Positions 25,213 through 34,317 of a stretch of 64,000 nt of DNA are shown in pieces (the first letter of the stretch is position 1; each line of letters opens with the position of its first letter). Source of the DNA: Pedobacter sp. WC2423 (lineage in GTDB: Bacteria > Bacteroidota > Bacteroidia > Sphingobacteriales > Sphingobacteriaceae); NCBI RefSeq assembly GCF_040822065.1, contig NZ_CP162005.1:4340001-4404000 (forward strand). Direction: 5' to 3'. Both the position numbers and the translations under genes were made by a program. The notes beneath the pieces are model-generated. The model was not told the origin of the DNA and made no database searches. It saw nothing but the letters and a program-made list of their open reading frames with translations.

Positions 25213-26145
25213 ATGAAGGGGTTTCTTTTTGCTGCTTTAGTGGTTTGCTGGTTTGGAGGTTTTGCGCAGGAGATCCCTCGTTTCAATCCGGATACGCTTA
25301 AGACGATCCAGCTGGATTCCAATGTGAATATTGTTGCTCAGAAATTGAGTGTGGAAACTTTTATCAGGGCGATCACAACTGATACGAGTTTTTATGCAGC
25401 CTTCAGAAAGATGAAAAAGTATAGTTTCATTGCTGAAAACAGGATTTATACTTACGATAAGAAAAATAAGGTAAACGGAAAGATTTACCGTAAGATCAGG
25501 CATTCCAGTTCCGGGCCTGTAAGAATGGAGTACCTGGTTAAACAGGACACAGGCAAGGTGTTTAAGAAGAATGGCAAGTATCAGTTGTATACGATAGAAA
25601 TGTTCGATTATATTTTTATGAATGCTTATAAGTCTGATCTGGTTTCCAATACCGCTACGTCTTCTCCGGGAGGCAGGGGTGATAGCAATTCAAGCTATAA
25701 AGACAAGTTGAAAACACTGATTTTTAATCCTGGGAAACCGGTAAAAGGGATTCCTTTTATTGGCAGCAAAACGGAGATTTTTACGCCGAATATGCGCCAG
25801 TATTATGATTATAATTTCCAGAGCGGAACTTACCTGGATTCGATCCCGGTATACCGTTTCAGGGTGAGTGTGAAGAATGATTTAAGTTCATGGACTAAGG
25901 ATGGCTTAATGATCAAGGAATTGGTTACGATTTTTGATAAGCGTGATTTTGCAATTCTTGGGCGTTATGTAGATATGAAATACAGCAATATGCTGTTTGA
26001 TTTTAATGTGCAGATGAATATTGAAATGGGCTATTTTGGGGAGGATAAATTACCGACCAAGATTACGTACCAGGGAAATTGGAATGTGCCTTTCAAGAAA
26101 GAGGAGCGGGCAAGCTTTTTGATATTACATAAGGATTACCACTAG
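25213..26145 (+). CDS. Secreted hypothetical protein
   Basis: The 310-residue precursor has a Sec signal (MKGFLFAALVVCWFGGFAQ). The mature part is alpha/beta, with IRAITTDTSFYAAFRKMKKYSF, a glycine/serine-rich loop around residues 155-165 (SSPGGRGDSNSS) and a beta-rich C-terminal half. Charged residues are common and there are no conserved cysteines. I do not recognise a named domain. The repeated short strands in the second half (YYDYNFQSGTYLDSIPVYRF, MLFDFNVQMNIEMGYF) would suit a lipoprotein-carrier-like or outer-membrane-associated fold, but this is only an impression. Confidence 0.7.
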   Translation: MKGFLFAALVVCWFGGFAQEIPRFNPDTLKTIQLDSNVNIVAQKLSVETFIRAITTDTSFYAAFRKMKKYSFIAENRIYTYDKKNKVNGKIYRKIRHSSSGPVRMEYLVKQDTGKVFKKNGKYQLYTIEMFDYIFMNAYKSDLVSNTATSSPGGRGDSNSSYKDKLKTLIFNPGKPVKGIPFIGSKTEIFTPNMRQYYDYNFQSGTYLDSIPVYRFRVSVKNDLSSWTKDGLMIKELVTIFDKRDFAILGRYVDMKYSNMLFDFNVQMNIEMGYFGEDKLPTKITYQGNWNVPFKKEERASFLILHKDYH

Positions 26146-26156
26146 AAATTAGTTAA

Positions 26157-26957
26157 ATGACGCATCAGCAGATATTAGATAAATTAGCAGCCGGAGCCAT
26201 AGTCTCCTGTATTGATGATGAACTGGCCAGACTGGTAGGCTGGTCAATGAATGGGGAATTTGAAACTGCGGAACAGCAGCAGGCAGATTTCCTTCCTAAA
26301 TTATTATCCCGCTGGAATTGCGTACTGAATGCCGGAAAAGAGGAAGTTGGTGCTTATTATAAAGAAAAAGTAGTTCTTGTATTAGCTGTTTTATTGCATA
26401 AGTATGGTTTTAAGGATAAAGTAATTACTACGCAGGCATTAAAGGCAATCGATAAATTGAATAAAGGTGTGGTGCTGAGTGATCATTTTTTCAGAAAAAC
26501 GGAAGAGATCAAGGCTGTTTTAAATTCTGATCCGGTACTACTTAAAAAAAGACCAGGGCATCGCGAGAGTATCACTTTCTACAGATCAAAAGATGTAATT
26601 TCATTCCAATTGGATGGTCAGTTTTATGCGGCTTATATCCATGATCTGGTTGGACAGAATAATTATCCTATTATAGAATTTTATGATCAGGTTTTTACGC
26701 GGGTTCCGGAATTAAAGGACTTGAAGGATGTAAAAGCCAGGGGAGCCGTCTATAATGATGGTGTAGCAAGGATTTCTCTTGATGCTATTTATCTCATGAA
26801 ATATTTACCAGACGTTGCGAATCAAGTTCACCTGATTGCTGCGGGAGTAGAAGAAAAACCTTCAAATGACCATCTGGAAGAGTCGGTTGGGCTATATGGA
26901 ATGAGTGATATATTCCGGATACAAGATTCAATCAGGGGTATGTTTAAGCCGCGTTAA
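26157..26957 (+). CDS. Hypothetical protein
   Basis: The 266-residue protein has no signal or membrane helix and looks cytoplasmic. It is helical in the first half (LDKLAAGAIVSCIDDELARLVGW, KEEVGAYYKEKVVLVLAVLLHKYGF) and mixed in the second (ISFQLDGQFYAAYIHDLVGQNNYPIIEFYDQVF). I do not recognise the family. It follows the secreted gene after 11 bases, so it probably ends the operon that began with the SPOR gene. Confidence 0.65.
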   Translation: MTHQQILDKLAAGAIVSCIDDELARLVGWSMNGEFETAEQQQADFLPKLLSRWNCVLNAGKEEVGAYYKEKVVLVLAVLLHKYGFKDKVITTQALKAIDKLNKGVVLSDHFFRKTEEIKAVLNSDPVLLKKRPGHRESITFYRSKDVISFQLDGQFYAAYIHDLVGQNNYPIIEFYDQVFTRVPELKDLKDVKARGAVYNDGVARISLDAIYLMKYLPDVANQVHLIAAGVEEKPSNDHLEESVGLYGMSDIFRIQDSIRGMFKPR

Positions 26958-27014
26958 AAATCAGGCGTTATTGAATAGGTATTAAAGCTTTACCTAAAAA
27001 AGTTCTGAATTGGT

Positions 27015-27022
27015 TACCTTTG
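27015..27022 (+). promoter_or_regulatory. -7 promoter element of the SGNH/dnaG operon
   Basis: TACCTTTG matches TAnnTTTG and lies 43 bases before the ATG at 27066. The -33 region holds TTT with a 23-base spacer rather than TTG, so the call is moderate. Confidence 0.45.
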
Positions 27023-27065
27023 ATTCTCTGGAAATTTTAACCAGATTTCCGGCTATAACAAACCT

Positions 27066-27755
27066 ATGCTAACCACAAAACGCATGTTCATGAAAAGACT
27101 GATTCAAACTATGGCATTTCTGGCTACAGGATGCTTGTTACTTACTTTTATGGCTATGAAAGCCAAATCTAAAAAGATTATTTTCTTTGGGGATTCTATT
27201 ACCCAGCAAGGTGCCCAACCGGGAGGCTATGTTGATCTGATCAGCAAAAAACTGAATGCTCCGGCATATGAAGTTATTGGAGCGGGTATTGGCGGGAATA
27301 AGGTTTATGATCTTTACCTGCGTTTAGAAGATGACGTTTTAAATAAAAAACCAGACCTGGTTGTTATTTATATTGGTGTAAATGACGTTTGGCACAAACA
27401 GAGTTCTCATACGGGAACGGATCTGGATAAATTTGTAAAATTCTACCAGGCATTAATTCATAAAATTCAGACTAATGGTGCTAAGGTTGTCGTTTGTACA
27501 CCAGCAGTTATTGGAGAGAAAAAGAGTGGTACCAATGAACTGGATGCTGAGCTGGATACCTATTCGGCAGCGATCAGAGAGCTGGCCATTACTAATAAAT
27601 TGGTGTTATGTGATTTGAGAAAGTTGTTTACGGAATACGATTTGCAGCATAATCCGCAGGATCTCCCGAAAGGAATCTTAACAACTGATGGCGTACACCT
27701 GAATGAAAAAGGTAATCAAACGTTAGCTGCAGCGTTGATACCATTAGTTAAGTAA
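27066..27755 (+). CDS. SGNH/GDSL-type esterase or lipase, membrane-targeted
   Basis: The 229-residue protein carries the four SGNH blocks: FFGDSITQQG (catalytic Ser), GAGIGGNK (Gly), VVIYIGVNDVWHK (Asn) and TDGVHLNEKG (Asp/His). A hydrophobic N-terminal segment (MAFLATGCLLLTFMAM) gives secretion; ATGC could act as a lipobox but the context is imperfect. Starts at 27066, 27084 and 27090 are all possible; the last gives the most normal signal. Members hydrolyse acyl or acetyl esters, often on polysaccharides. The gene is 9 bases before dnaG. Confidence 0.88.
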   Translation: MLTTKRMFMKRLIQTMAFLATGCLLLTFMAMKAKSKKIIFFGDSITQQGAQPGGYVDLISKKLNAPAYEVIGAGIGGNKVYDLYLRLEDDVLNKKPDLVVIYIGVNDVWHKQSSHTGTDLDKFVKFYQALIHKIQTNGAKVVVCTPAVIGEKKSGTNELDAELDTYSAAIRELAITNKLVLCDLRKLFTEYDLQHNPQDLPKGILTTDGVHLNEKGNQTLAAALIPLVK

Positions 27756-27764
27756 TTTGTTTGA

Positions 27765-29765
27765 ATGATATATCAGGATACTATTAACAAAATCATGGAC
27801 ACCTCCCGTATTGAGGAGGTTGTTGGTGATTTTGTGTCTTTAAAGAAGCGTGGGACCAGCTTAATTGGTAATTGCCCTTTTCATAATGAGAAAACACCAT
27901 CTTTTCACGTATCGGTAACGAAAGGTATTTATAAGTGCTTTGGTTGCGGTAAGGGGGGAGATTCTGTGCGTTTTATTATGGACCACGAGAAGTATTCTTA
28001 TCCTGAGGCCTTAAAATACCTGGCGCAGAAATACAATATTGAGGTTGAGGAGAAGGAAGAGAGCCCGGAAGTTCAGGAGGCTAATAATGCAAGGGAAAGT
28101 TTATATGTAGTGTCTTTGTATGCGGCAAATTATTTTGCCAATGAACTGTGGACAGGGGAGCAGGGACGTGCAATTGGTTTAAGCTATTTTAAAGAGCGCG
28201 GTTTCCGGGAAGATATCATTAAGAAATTCGAGCTGGGCTATTCTCCTGATCAGTGGGATGCATTGATCTTAAGTGCGGCTTCGGCAGGACATAAAGAGGA
28301 GTATCTGGAAAAGACTGGTCTGGCGATCCGCAATGAGAAAGGAAAGGTTTATGACCGCTTCCGGGGCAGGGTCATGTTCCCGATTCATAATTTTACGGGC
28401 AGGGTGATCGGTTTTGGCGGCCGTACACTGAAAACAGATAAGAATGTCCCGAAATATGTCAATTCTCCTGAGAGTGATATTTACCATAAGTCGAATGTGC
28501 TTTATGGGTTGTTTCAGGCCAAAAAAGCGATCCGCGATTTAGATAATTGTTACCTGGTAGAGGGATATGCAGATGTGCTTTCTGTACATCAGGCAAATAT
28601 TGAAAATGTGGTAGCCTCTTCGGGTACTTCATTAACGATTGAACAGATCAGACTGATCGGACGTTTTACGCAGAATGTAACCATTTTATATGATGGGGAT
28701 GCTGCGGGAATTAAAGCTTCGCTGCGTGGGCTGGATATGATTCTGGAAGAAGGGCTGAATGTGAAAGTTGTTAACTTTCCTGATAGCCATGATCCGGATT
28801 CTTATATGCACAAGGTTGGAGCCGGTGCTTTTAAAATTTATATAGAGAATAACCGTAAGGATTTTATTCTTTACAAGGCGGATACGCTGTTAAAGGAAGC
28901 GGGGACAGACCCGATTAAACGTGCAGGCATTATCAGGGATATTGTAGAAAGTATCGCGAAGATACCTGATGATATTAAAGCTTCTGTATTTATCAGGGAA
29001 TGTAGTCATTTGCTCCAGGTAGAGGAACGGATGTTAATGACTGAGCTGAACAAAATCCGTTCTGCGAAGTTTAAAAAGGGTGGACAAGGTCAGGGACAGC
29101 AGCAGGGATACCAACAAGGATATCAACAGAAATCTTCCAATACAAACCAGCATTCTCCTTATCCGGATGGCCCTCCTGATAACCTGTTTGATGACAATGC
29201 ACCTATGGATCTTCAGGAAACGGAGACCCGGCTGGATGATGATTTATTGCAGGAACATGAGATTGTAAGGCTTTTGCTGGCTTTTGGACATGAGCTGGTA
29301 AGCTGGGATAACATTGATAACATGTATATCGGTTCATTTATCATGCAGAATCTTTCTGATGTTACTTTTGAGGATGAAACTTGTAAGCTGATTATTCAGA
29401 ATTACAAAGAAGAAATTGAGAACGGACATTTGCCGGTGGCAAATCAGTTCATTAAAAATAGTGACCGTAATGTTGCGGATTTAGCGATTACTTTATCCAG
29501 TTCTCCTTACTCACTGAGTGAAAACTGGTATAACAAGCATAAGATTTATGTTCGGGATGAAACTGTTAATTTAAAAGCTACTATTCTGGGCGGGCTTTTC
29601 CATTTAAAAAAGAGAAAGGTTGACCGTATCCTGCTTGGTTTATTACAGGACATAAAAGTAGAAACGGATGCTGTAAACCAGGAGATCCTGATGCAGCGGT
29701 ATGCACACATTAAAAATGTGGAACGTGAAATTTCCAGATTTTTAGGTTCTGTTGTGATCAAATAA
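27765..29765 (+). CDS. dnaG: DNA primase
   Basis: DnaG makes RNA primers for replication. The 666-residue protein has the N-terminal CHC2 zinc finger (CPFHNEKTPSFH, then KCFGCGKGGD, residues about 38-67), the primase core and the TOPRIM acids in VEGYADVLSVHQ and LYDGDAAGIKASLRG. From about residue 440 there is a low-complexity Gly/Gln/Asn-rich linker (QGQGQQQGYQQGYQQ) before the C-terminal helicase-interacting region. The stop overlaps the start of the next gene by one base (TAATG), so translation is coupled. Confidence 0.97.
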   Translation: MIYQDTINKIMDTSRIEEVVGDFVSLKKRGTSLIGNCPFHNEKTPSFHVSVTKGIYKCFGCGKGGDSVRFIMDHEKYSYPEALKYLAQKYNIEVEEKEESPEVQEANNARESLYVVSLYAANYFANELWTGEQGRAIGLSYFKERGFREDIIKKFELGYSPDQWDALILSAASAGHKEEYLEKTGLAIRNEKGKVYDRFRGRVMFPIHNFTGRVIGFGGRTLKTDKNVPKYVNSPESDIYHKSNVLYGLFQAKKAIRDLDNCYLVEGYADVLSVHQANIENVVASSGTSLTIEQIRLIGRFTQNVTILYDGDAAGIKASLRGLDMILEEGLNVKVVNFPDSHDPDSYMHKVGAGAFKIYIENNRKDFILYKADTLLKEAGTDPIKRAGIIRDIVESIAKIPDDIKASVFIRECSHLLQVEERMLMTELNKIRSAKFKKGGQGQGQQQGYQQGYQQKSSNTNQHSPYPDGPPDNLFDDNAPMDLQETETRLDDDLLQEHEIVRLLLAFGHELVSWDNIDNMYIGSFIMQNLSDVTFEDETCKLIIQNYKEEIENGHLPVANQFIKNSDRNVADLAITLSSSPYSLSENWYNKHKIYVRDETVNLKATILGGLFHLKKRKVDRILLGLLQDIKVETDAVNQEILMQRYAHIKNVEREISRFLGSVVIK

Positions 29766-30127
29766 TGGCAGCGCATAACGAACTGGGAAGAAGGGGAGAG
29801 CAATTGGCCTCGTCCTATTTAGAGCAGCTCGGTTATCGCATTCTGGAGAAGAACTGGGTGTTTAAGAGAGCCGAAATAGACCTGATTGCTTTTTATGACA
29901 GTAAGCTTATTTTCGTGGAGGTAAAAACCCGTAGCTCTGTGGGGCACGGCGAACCGGAAGATTTTGTGGACTGGAAAAAGGAGAAGCAAATGGAATTCGC
30001 GTCCGCTATTTATATTGACCGGAAGAACCACCAGGGGGAAATCCGGTATGATATTGTTGCAATTGTTTTTGAAAATGAACAACTTTATAAAATTAATCAT
30101 ATTGAAGATGCATTTTGGCCAAACTAA
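29765..30127 (+). CDS. YraN / UPF0102 family putative nuclease
   Basis: The 120-residue protein begins NELGRRGEQLASSYLEQLGY and contains the nuclease-like core AEIDLIAFYDSKLIFVEVKTRS (Asp, then Glu-Val-Lys), typical of PD-(D/E)xK folds. YraN-family proteins are widespread and probably act on DNA or Holliday junctions, but the role is not settled. Coupling to dnaG fits a DNA-related role. Its last 20 bases overlap the start of the glutaminyl cyclase gene. Confidence 0.92.
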   Translation: MAAHNELGRRGEQLASSYLEQLGYRILEKNWVFKRAEIDLIAFYDSKLIFVEVKTRSSVGHGEPEDFVDWKKEKQMEFASAIYIDRKNHQGEIRYDIVAIVFENEQLYKINHIEDAFWPN

Positions 30128-31205
30128 TACGTCCGTTAAATTACCTAAATTATTACTTCTGATTGGTGCGCTTACTGGTATTACTTTCGTGATCTCTTGT
30201 AAAAGCGGCGCAGAAGCCAGTAATGCGTTGAGCTTCAAACTTCCTGAACAAGGTCAGAGTTATGGACTGGGAGAGGAAGTGAAAGTACAACTGGATGTTC
30301 CTGCTGCAGGCAAGGTGAGTACTGTAAATTATCTGCTGGATGGCAAACTGGTAGGGTCAAAAAATAATGCGGAAGCATTGACGATCAAGACTGATGGTTT
30401 GTCGCTGGGTTATAAATTGATTACTGCGGTCGTGGATAATGGCACTAAAAAAGATACAATGACGATTAATATTGTCTTGAAATCGGCAGTGAAGCCAACT
30501 GAATTCACTTATAAAGTAATCAACACATTTCCGCATGATACAAGTTCTTATACACAAGGTTTAGAATATCACAACGGCCGTTTGCTGGAAAGCAGCGGAG
30601 AGTATGGTTTTTCTACTTTAAAATGGGTAGATCTTCATACGGGTAAGGCGTCTCCAAAGATTGATCTGGAAAAGAAATTCTTTGGGGAAGGTTCTACGCT
30701 GATTGGTGATAAAATTATATTGCTGACCTGGAAAGAAGATGTTGGGTTTATTTATGATGCCAAATCGTTAAAACAGTTAGGTACTTTTCCTTATCAGAAT
30801 AGCAGAGAGGGCTGGGGACTTACTTTTGATGGGCAGCGGATCATCAAATCTGACGGAACTAACCGCATCTGGTTTTTAAACAAAGACAACTATAAGGAAG
30901 AAAGTTATATAGATGTTTATGATAACAATGGAGAGGTCGCTCAATTAAACGAACTGGAATATATAGATGGTAAAATCTACGCTAACATTTATCAGACAGA
31001 TAAAATAGCTGTGATAGACCCTAAAAGCGGCTCTGTATTGAGTTATATTGATCTGACCGGAATATTGGCTGCTAAAGACAGGTATCCCAATACAGACGTA
31101 TTAAATGGTATTGCATGGGATCCTGCTGGTAAACGTCTTTTTGTAACAGGAAAGAAGTTTAGCAAGCTGTTCCAGATACAACTTGTTCCGGTTACGCCGA
31201 AATAA
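30108..31205 (+). CDS. Glutaminyl-peptide cyclotransferase lipoprotein (beta-propeller type)
   Basis: The enzyme converts N-terminal glutamine of exported proteins to pyroglutamate, a very common modification in Bacteroidota. I place the start at the ATG at 30108 (365 residues, MHFGQTNTSVKLPKLLLL), because this gives a clean lipoprotein signal with lipobox FVISC. A longer frame starting at 29964 would run 144 bases further into yraN and add an unlikely basic extension. Propeller motifs include HDTSSYTQGLEYHNG, LLESSGEYGFSTLKW, ELEYIDGKIYANIYQTD and LNGIAWDPAGKRLFVTGK. The first ~80 mature residues form an extra N-terminal beta domain. Confidence 0.9.
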   Translation: MHFGQTNTSVKLPKLLLLIGALTGITFVISCKSGAEASNALSFKLPEQGQSYGLGEEVKVQLDVPAAGKVSTVNYLLDGKLVGSKNNAEALTIKTDGLSLGYKLITAVVDNGTKKDTMTINIVLKSAVKPTEFTYKVINTFPHDTSSYTQGLEYHNGRLLESSGEYGFSTLKWVDLHTGKASPKIDLEKKFFGEGSTLIGDKIILLTWKEDVGFIYDAKSLKQLGTFPYQNSREGWGLTFDGQRIIKSDGTNRIWFLNKDNYKEESYIDVYDNNGEVAQLNELEYIDGKIYANIYQTDKIAVIDPKSGSVLSYIDLTGILAAKDRYPNTDVLNGIAWDPAGKRLFVTGKKFSKLFQIQLVPVTPK

Positions 31206-31237
31206 GCCAGTTGCTTTCAGCACAGTTTGGTTTGTGT

Positions 31238-31774
31238 CTATTTTTTCTTCTTTAGCTCCGGCTCTGTAATATTTCCTTCATAGCTGATGGCCTGCTGGCT
31301 ATTGCTCGTAACAGAAAGTGTAGCACGACCTGTTTTTGTAATCGAAAGCGTCAGGTTATAATTGTCTTTCACATCTTTTGGATGGATCAGGATTAACCAT
31401 CCGCCTTTTTTAGCTGGAGTGCTTTTATAGGAAAAATCTTTAGACTTGAATTTGATTCCACTATCATTGGGGTCTCCGATTTTAGGGGTAAAAGATCTGC
31501 CGTAGTAAGGAAGATAAGCTACAAGGCTGTCTGGTGTTACGGTAAAGGTATAATTTGATCCGGTAAGGTTGATATTGCCTCCGCCGGTATAACCTGGCAT
31601 TCTGCTCATCACTTTATTAATGTCAGCAACGTTCAGTGGACTTGCACTGCTCGCGACAAATACATAGTTCTTTGCTTCTGCAATTTTTGTGGTAGTTTCC
31701 TGAGTAGTCTGAGCTTTTGAGGGTAAGCCGGAAAATAGCAGAACAATTATCAAAAGATTTTTAAACGTTTCCAT
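31238..31774 (-). CDS. Secreted DUF4251 family protein
   Basis: The 178-residue precursor has a signal peptide (ending PSKAQ near residue 22). The mature region matches DUF4251: AKNYVFVASSASPLN near the N-terminus, YTFTVTPDSLVAYLPYYGRSF, then IKFKSKDFSYKS and a C-terminal beta region with TLSVTSNSQQAISYEGNI. DUF4251 proteins are lipoprotein-like or secreted in Bacteroidota and have no assigned function. The gene is convergent with the glutaminyl cyclase gene, 32 bases apart, and no strong terminator is visible between them. Confidence 0.8.
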   Translation of the reverse strand: METFKNLLIIVLLFSGLPSKAQTTQETTTKIAEAKNYVFVASSASPLNVADINKVMSRMPGYTGGGNINLTGSNYTFTVTPDSLVAYLPYYGRSFTPKIGDPNDSGIKFKSKDFSYKSTPAKKGGWLILIHPKDVKDNYNLTLSITKTGRATLSVTSNSQQAISYEGNITEPELKKKK

Positions 31775-31912
31775 TTGTATTTATTTTATAATTTATATCG
31801 CCTGATTAACAAATTAATGCCTTGGATAGTTTTTCCGTCTGAAGGTTTAATTTACAAAATATACAAATGAAAACGTTTAGCTGAATATTCCTGTTTACAG
31901 CTGGGAATAAGG

Positions 31913-33559
31913 TTATCTCCAGCTTTTATACTGGTTAATTAATCCGTTAGTAGAAACGTCATGTGAGGAAACGGCATCCTCATTCTTCAATTCCGGAAGA
32001 ATACTTTTTGCCAGTTGTTTTCCTAATTCCACGCCCCATTGGTCAAAGCTGAAGATATTCCATACAATTCCCTGAACAAATATTTTGTGTTCATAAATGG
32101 CAATCAGCGTTCCCAGGCTACGTGGTGTTACTTTTTTCAGTAAGATTGAATTCGTTGGCCTGTTGCCTTCAAAAACTTTGAATGGGGCAAGCTTTTTGAT
32201 TTCTTCTGCTGTTTTACCTTCTTTTTCCAGTTCAGCAGTTACCTGTTCTTCGGTTTTACCGTTCATCAGGGCTTCTGTTTGTGCAAAAAAGTTAGATAGT
32301 AAAATTGGATGGTGTTCTCCGATTGGGTTCAGGCTTTGCGCAGGTGCGATGAAATCACAAGGAATAATACGTGTTCCCTGGTGAATCAGCTGATAAAATG
32401 CGTGCTGACCATTTGTTCCTGGCTCACCCCAGATAATCGGGCCTGTTTCGTAAGTAACGTCATTTCCGTTACGGTCTACATGTTTACCGTTACTTTCCAT
32501 ATCTCCTTGTTGGAAATAAGCGGCAAAACGGTGCAGGTACTGGTCGTATGGAAGGATTGCTTCTGTTTCTGCATCAAAGAAATTGATATACCAGATCCCT
32601 ATCAATGCAAGAATTACGGGTACGTTGTTTTCAAACGGGGTGCGCTCAAAGTGTTCGTCTGCTGCATGTGCACCAGCAAGCAATTCTTTGAAATTAGCAA
32701 AGCCTACGCTTAGGGCGATAGGCATACCAATAGCACTCCATAAAGAATATCTTCCGCCTACCCAGTCCCAGAAACCAAACATATTTGCTGTATCAATTCC
32801 AAATGCAGCTACATCTTTAGCATTGGTAGAAAGAGCGGCAAAGTGTTTAGCAACATCTTCTTGTTTTGCACCTTTATTCAGGAACCATTCTCTTGCTGTA
32901 TTCGCATTAGTCATGGTTTCTTGTGTAGTGAATGTTTTTGAAGCTACAAGGAAAAGGGTAGTTTCAGGGTCTACAGTTTTCAGGGTTTCCACGATATGTG
33001 TGCCATCTATATTAGACACAAAATGCATGTTCAAATGATTCTTATAAGCTTTTAAGGCTTCAGTAACCATCACCGGACCTAAATCTGACCCGCCAATACC
33101 GATGTTGACAACATCTGTGATTGCTTTACCTGTATAACCTTTCCATGACCCGGAAATAATCGCCTCACTGAATTTCTCCATTTTAGCCAGCACTTCGTTG
33201 ACATCATCCATGACATTGATACCGTCTGCATAAACTGGTTTATTGCTTTGGTTACGCAGGGCAGTATGTAAAACAGCCCTGTCTTCTGTCTGGTTAATCT
33301 TTTCTCCGCTAAACATCGCTTTAATGGCTTCATCCAGTTTGCATTCTCTGGCAAGCTGCATCAGCAAGGCAAGGGTAGTATCATTGATCCTGTTTTTTGA
33401 ATAATCCAGCAGGATATCTTCGAAAACCACTGAAAACTTCTCAAAACGCTTTTCATCTTCTGCAAACAGTTGTTTTAAGTTCTTTTCATTGATGTCAATG
33501 AAGTGATCGGCCAGGTATTTATAGGCCGCTGTCTCTGTAAAGTTTATGGTTGGTAACAT
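31913..33559 (-). CDS. pgi: Glucose-6-phosphate isomerase
   Basis: Pgi interconverts glucose-6-phosphate and fructose-6-phosphate. The 548-residue length is almost identical to the E. coli enzyme. Landmarks are GIGGSDLGPVMVTEAL near residue 155, VASKTFTTQETMTNA, signature 1 GGRYSLWSAIGMPIAL, the substrate-site region YETGPIIWGEPGTNGQH and signature 2 FDQWGVELGKQLAK. The gene stands alone; the 183 bases upstream show no clear consensus promoter. Confidence 0.98.
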   Translation of the reverse strand: MLPTINFTETAAYKYLADHFIDINEKNLKQLFAEDEKRFEKFSVVFEDILLDYSKNRINDTTLALLMQLARECKLDEAIKAMFSGEKINQTEDRAVLHTALRNQSNKPVYADGINVMDDVNEVLAKMEKFSEAIISGSWKGYTGKAITDVVNIGIGGSDLGPVMVTEALKAYKNHLNMHFVSNIDGTHIVETLKTVDPETTLFLVASKTFTTQETMTNANTAREWFLNKGAKQEDVAKHFAALSTNAKDVAAFGIDTANMFGFWDWVGGRYSLWSAIGMPIALSVGFANFKELLAGAHAADEHFERTPFENNVPVILALIGIWYINFFDAETEAILPYDQYLHRFAAYFQQGDMESNGKHVDRNGNDVTYETGPIIWGEPGTNGQHAFYQLIHQGTRIIPCDFIAPAQSLNPIGEHHPILLSNFFAQTEALMNGKTEEQVTAELEKEGKTAEEIKKLAPFKVFEGNRPTNSILLKKVTPRSLGTLIAIYEHKIFVQGIVWNIFSFDQWGVELGKQLAKSILPELKNEDAVSSHDVSTNGLINQYKSWR

Positions 33560-33742
33560 AAATAAATGGTGTTTCTGTAAATGTATAGTTTAAATGTCGG
33601 CAGATTGGATTGTATTTAATAGTAAAACGGGCTTTAAAATGAAATATTTTACTTTTAACAGTCAAATGAGTGGTTGCCGCTGGTTTTTATTTGTATTATA
33701 TTTAATAAAAAAACATCAGTTCACCTATAAAAACTACCCGTT

Positions 33743-34246
33743 ATGTTAGAAAATCTGAATCAACTGGTTAAAGATAGTACGCAGGATGCTATTGTTAACA
33801 ATAGTGAAATTCCTAATGAGCAGAATGAGGCTGCAATTTCTGCGGCTTCGGGATCTATCATTGATGCCTTAAAACAACAATTGTCTTCTGGTAATATCGG
33901 TGGTCTTGTAGATGCTTTTAAGGGTGGGAACATTGAAGGCAGCGCTGTTGCGCAGGATGCTTCAGCCGGCTTTACTGATAAATTAGCAGGGATGGGAATT
34001 AACCTGGATACGGCTAAAGGGATTGCTGCTGCTGTTATTCCGGGTATCATCGGTAAATTTATTAATAAAACAAATGATCCTGATGATAACTCTTTTGATA
34101 TTAAAGATGTACTGAGCAAAATATCAGGGCCGGATGGAAAGTTCGAGTTGTCAGATCTGACCAGCTTATTTACTGGCGGTAAAGCGGGTGAACCGGGAGC
34201 TGAAGGCGGTGGTCTTGCAGATAAGCTTAAAGGGCTTTTTAGCTAG
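33743..34246 (+). CDS. DUF937-like hypothetical protein
   Basis: The 167-residue protein is rich in Ala, Gly, Asp and Ser and has no signal. It contains helical segments with the pattern seen in DUF937/YidB-like proteins (GSIIDALKQQLSSGNIGGLVDAFKG, AKGIAAAVIPGIIGKFINKT) and a C-terminal glycine-rich stretch. The function is unknown. Its terminator lies 20 bases past the stop and overlaps the prfB promoter. Confidence 0.7.
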   Translation: MLENLNQLVKDSTQDAIVNNSEIPNEQNEAAISAASGSIIDALKQQLSSGNIGGLVDAFKGGNIEGSAVAQDASAGFTDKLAGMGINLDTAKGIAAAVIPGIIGKFINKTNDPDDNSFDIKDVLSKISGPDGKFELSDLTSLFTGGKAGEPGAEGGGLADKLKGLFS

Positions 34247-34265
34247 ATATATATACTTATTTTGT

Positions 34266-34300
34266 AAAAGGCTATCCGAACATTGTTCAGGTAGCCTTTT
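34266..34300 (+). terminator. Terminator of the DUF937-like gene
   Basis: Outer stem AAAAGGCTA (34266-34274) and TAGCCTTTT (34292-34300), extended inward by CC/GG and GAAC/GTTC pairs. The apical loop contains the TTG (34283-34285) that fits as the -33 element of the prfB promoter. Confidence 0.8.
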
Positions 34301-34312
34301 GTGTTATATTTG
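34283..34312 (+). promoter_or_regulatory. prfB promoter
   Basis: TTG (34283-34285), a 19-base spacer, then TATATTTG (34305-34312), an excellent match to TTG-N19-21-TAnnTTTG. The -7 element ends 5 bases before the prfB ATG (34318), so transcription should start at or beside the start codon. Confidence 0.75.
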
Positions 34313-34317
34313 TGCTT

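Noticed and set aside
32583..33038. Antisense frame of 151 codons within pgi
   Set aside because: It lies inside a highly conserved gene and has no domain signal.
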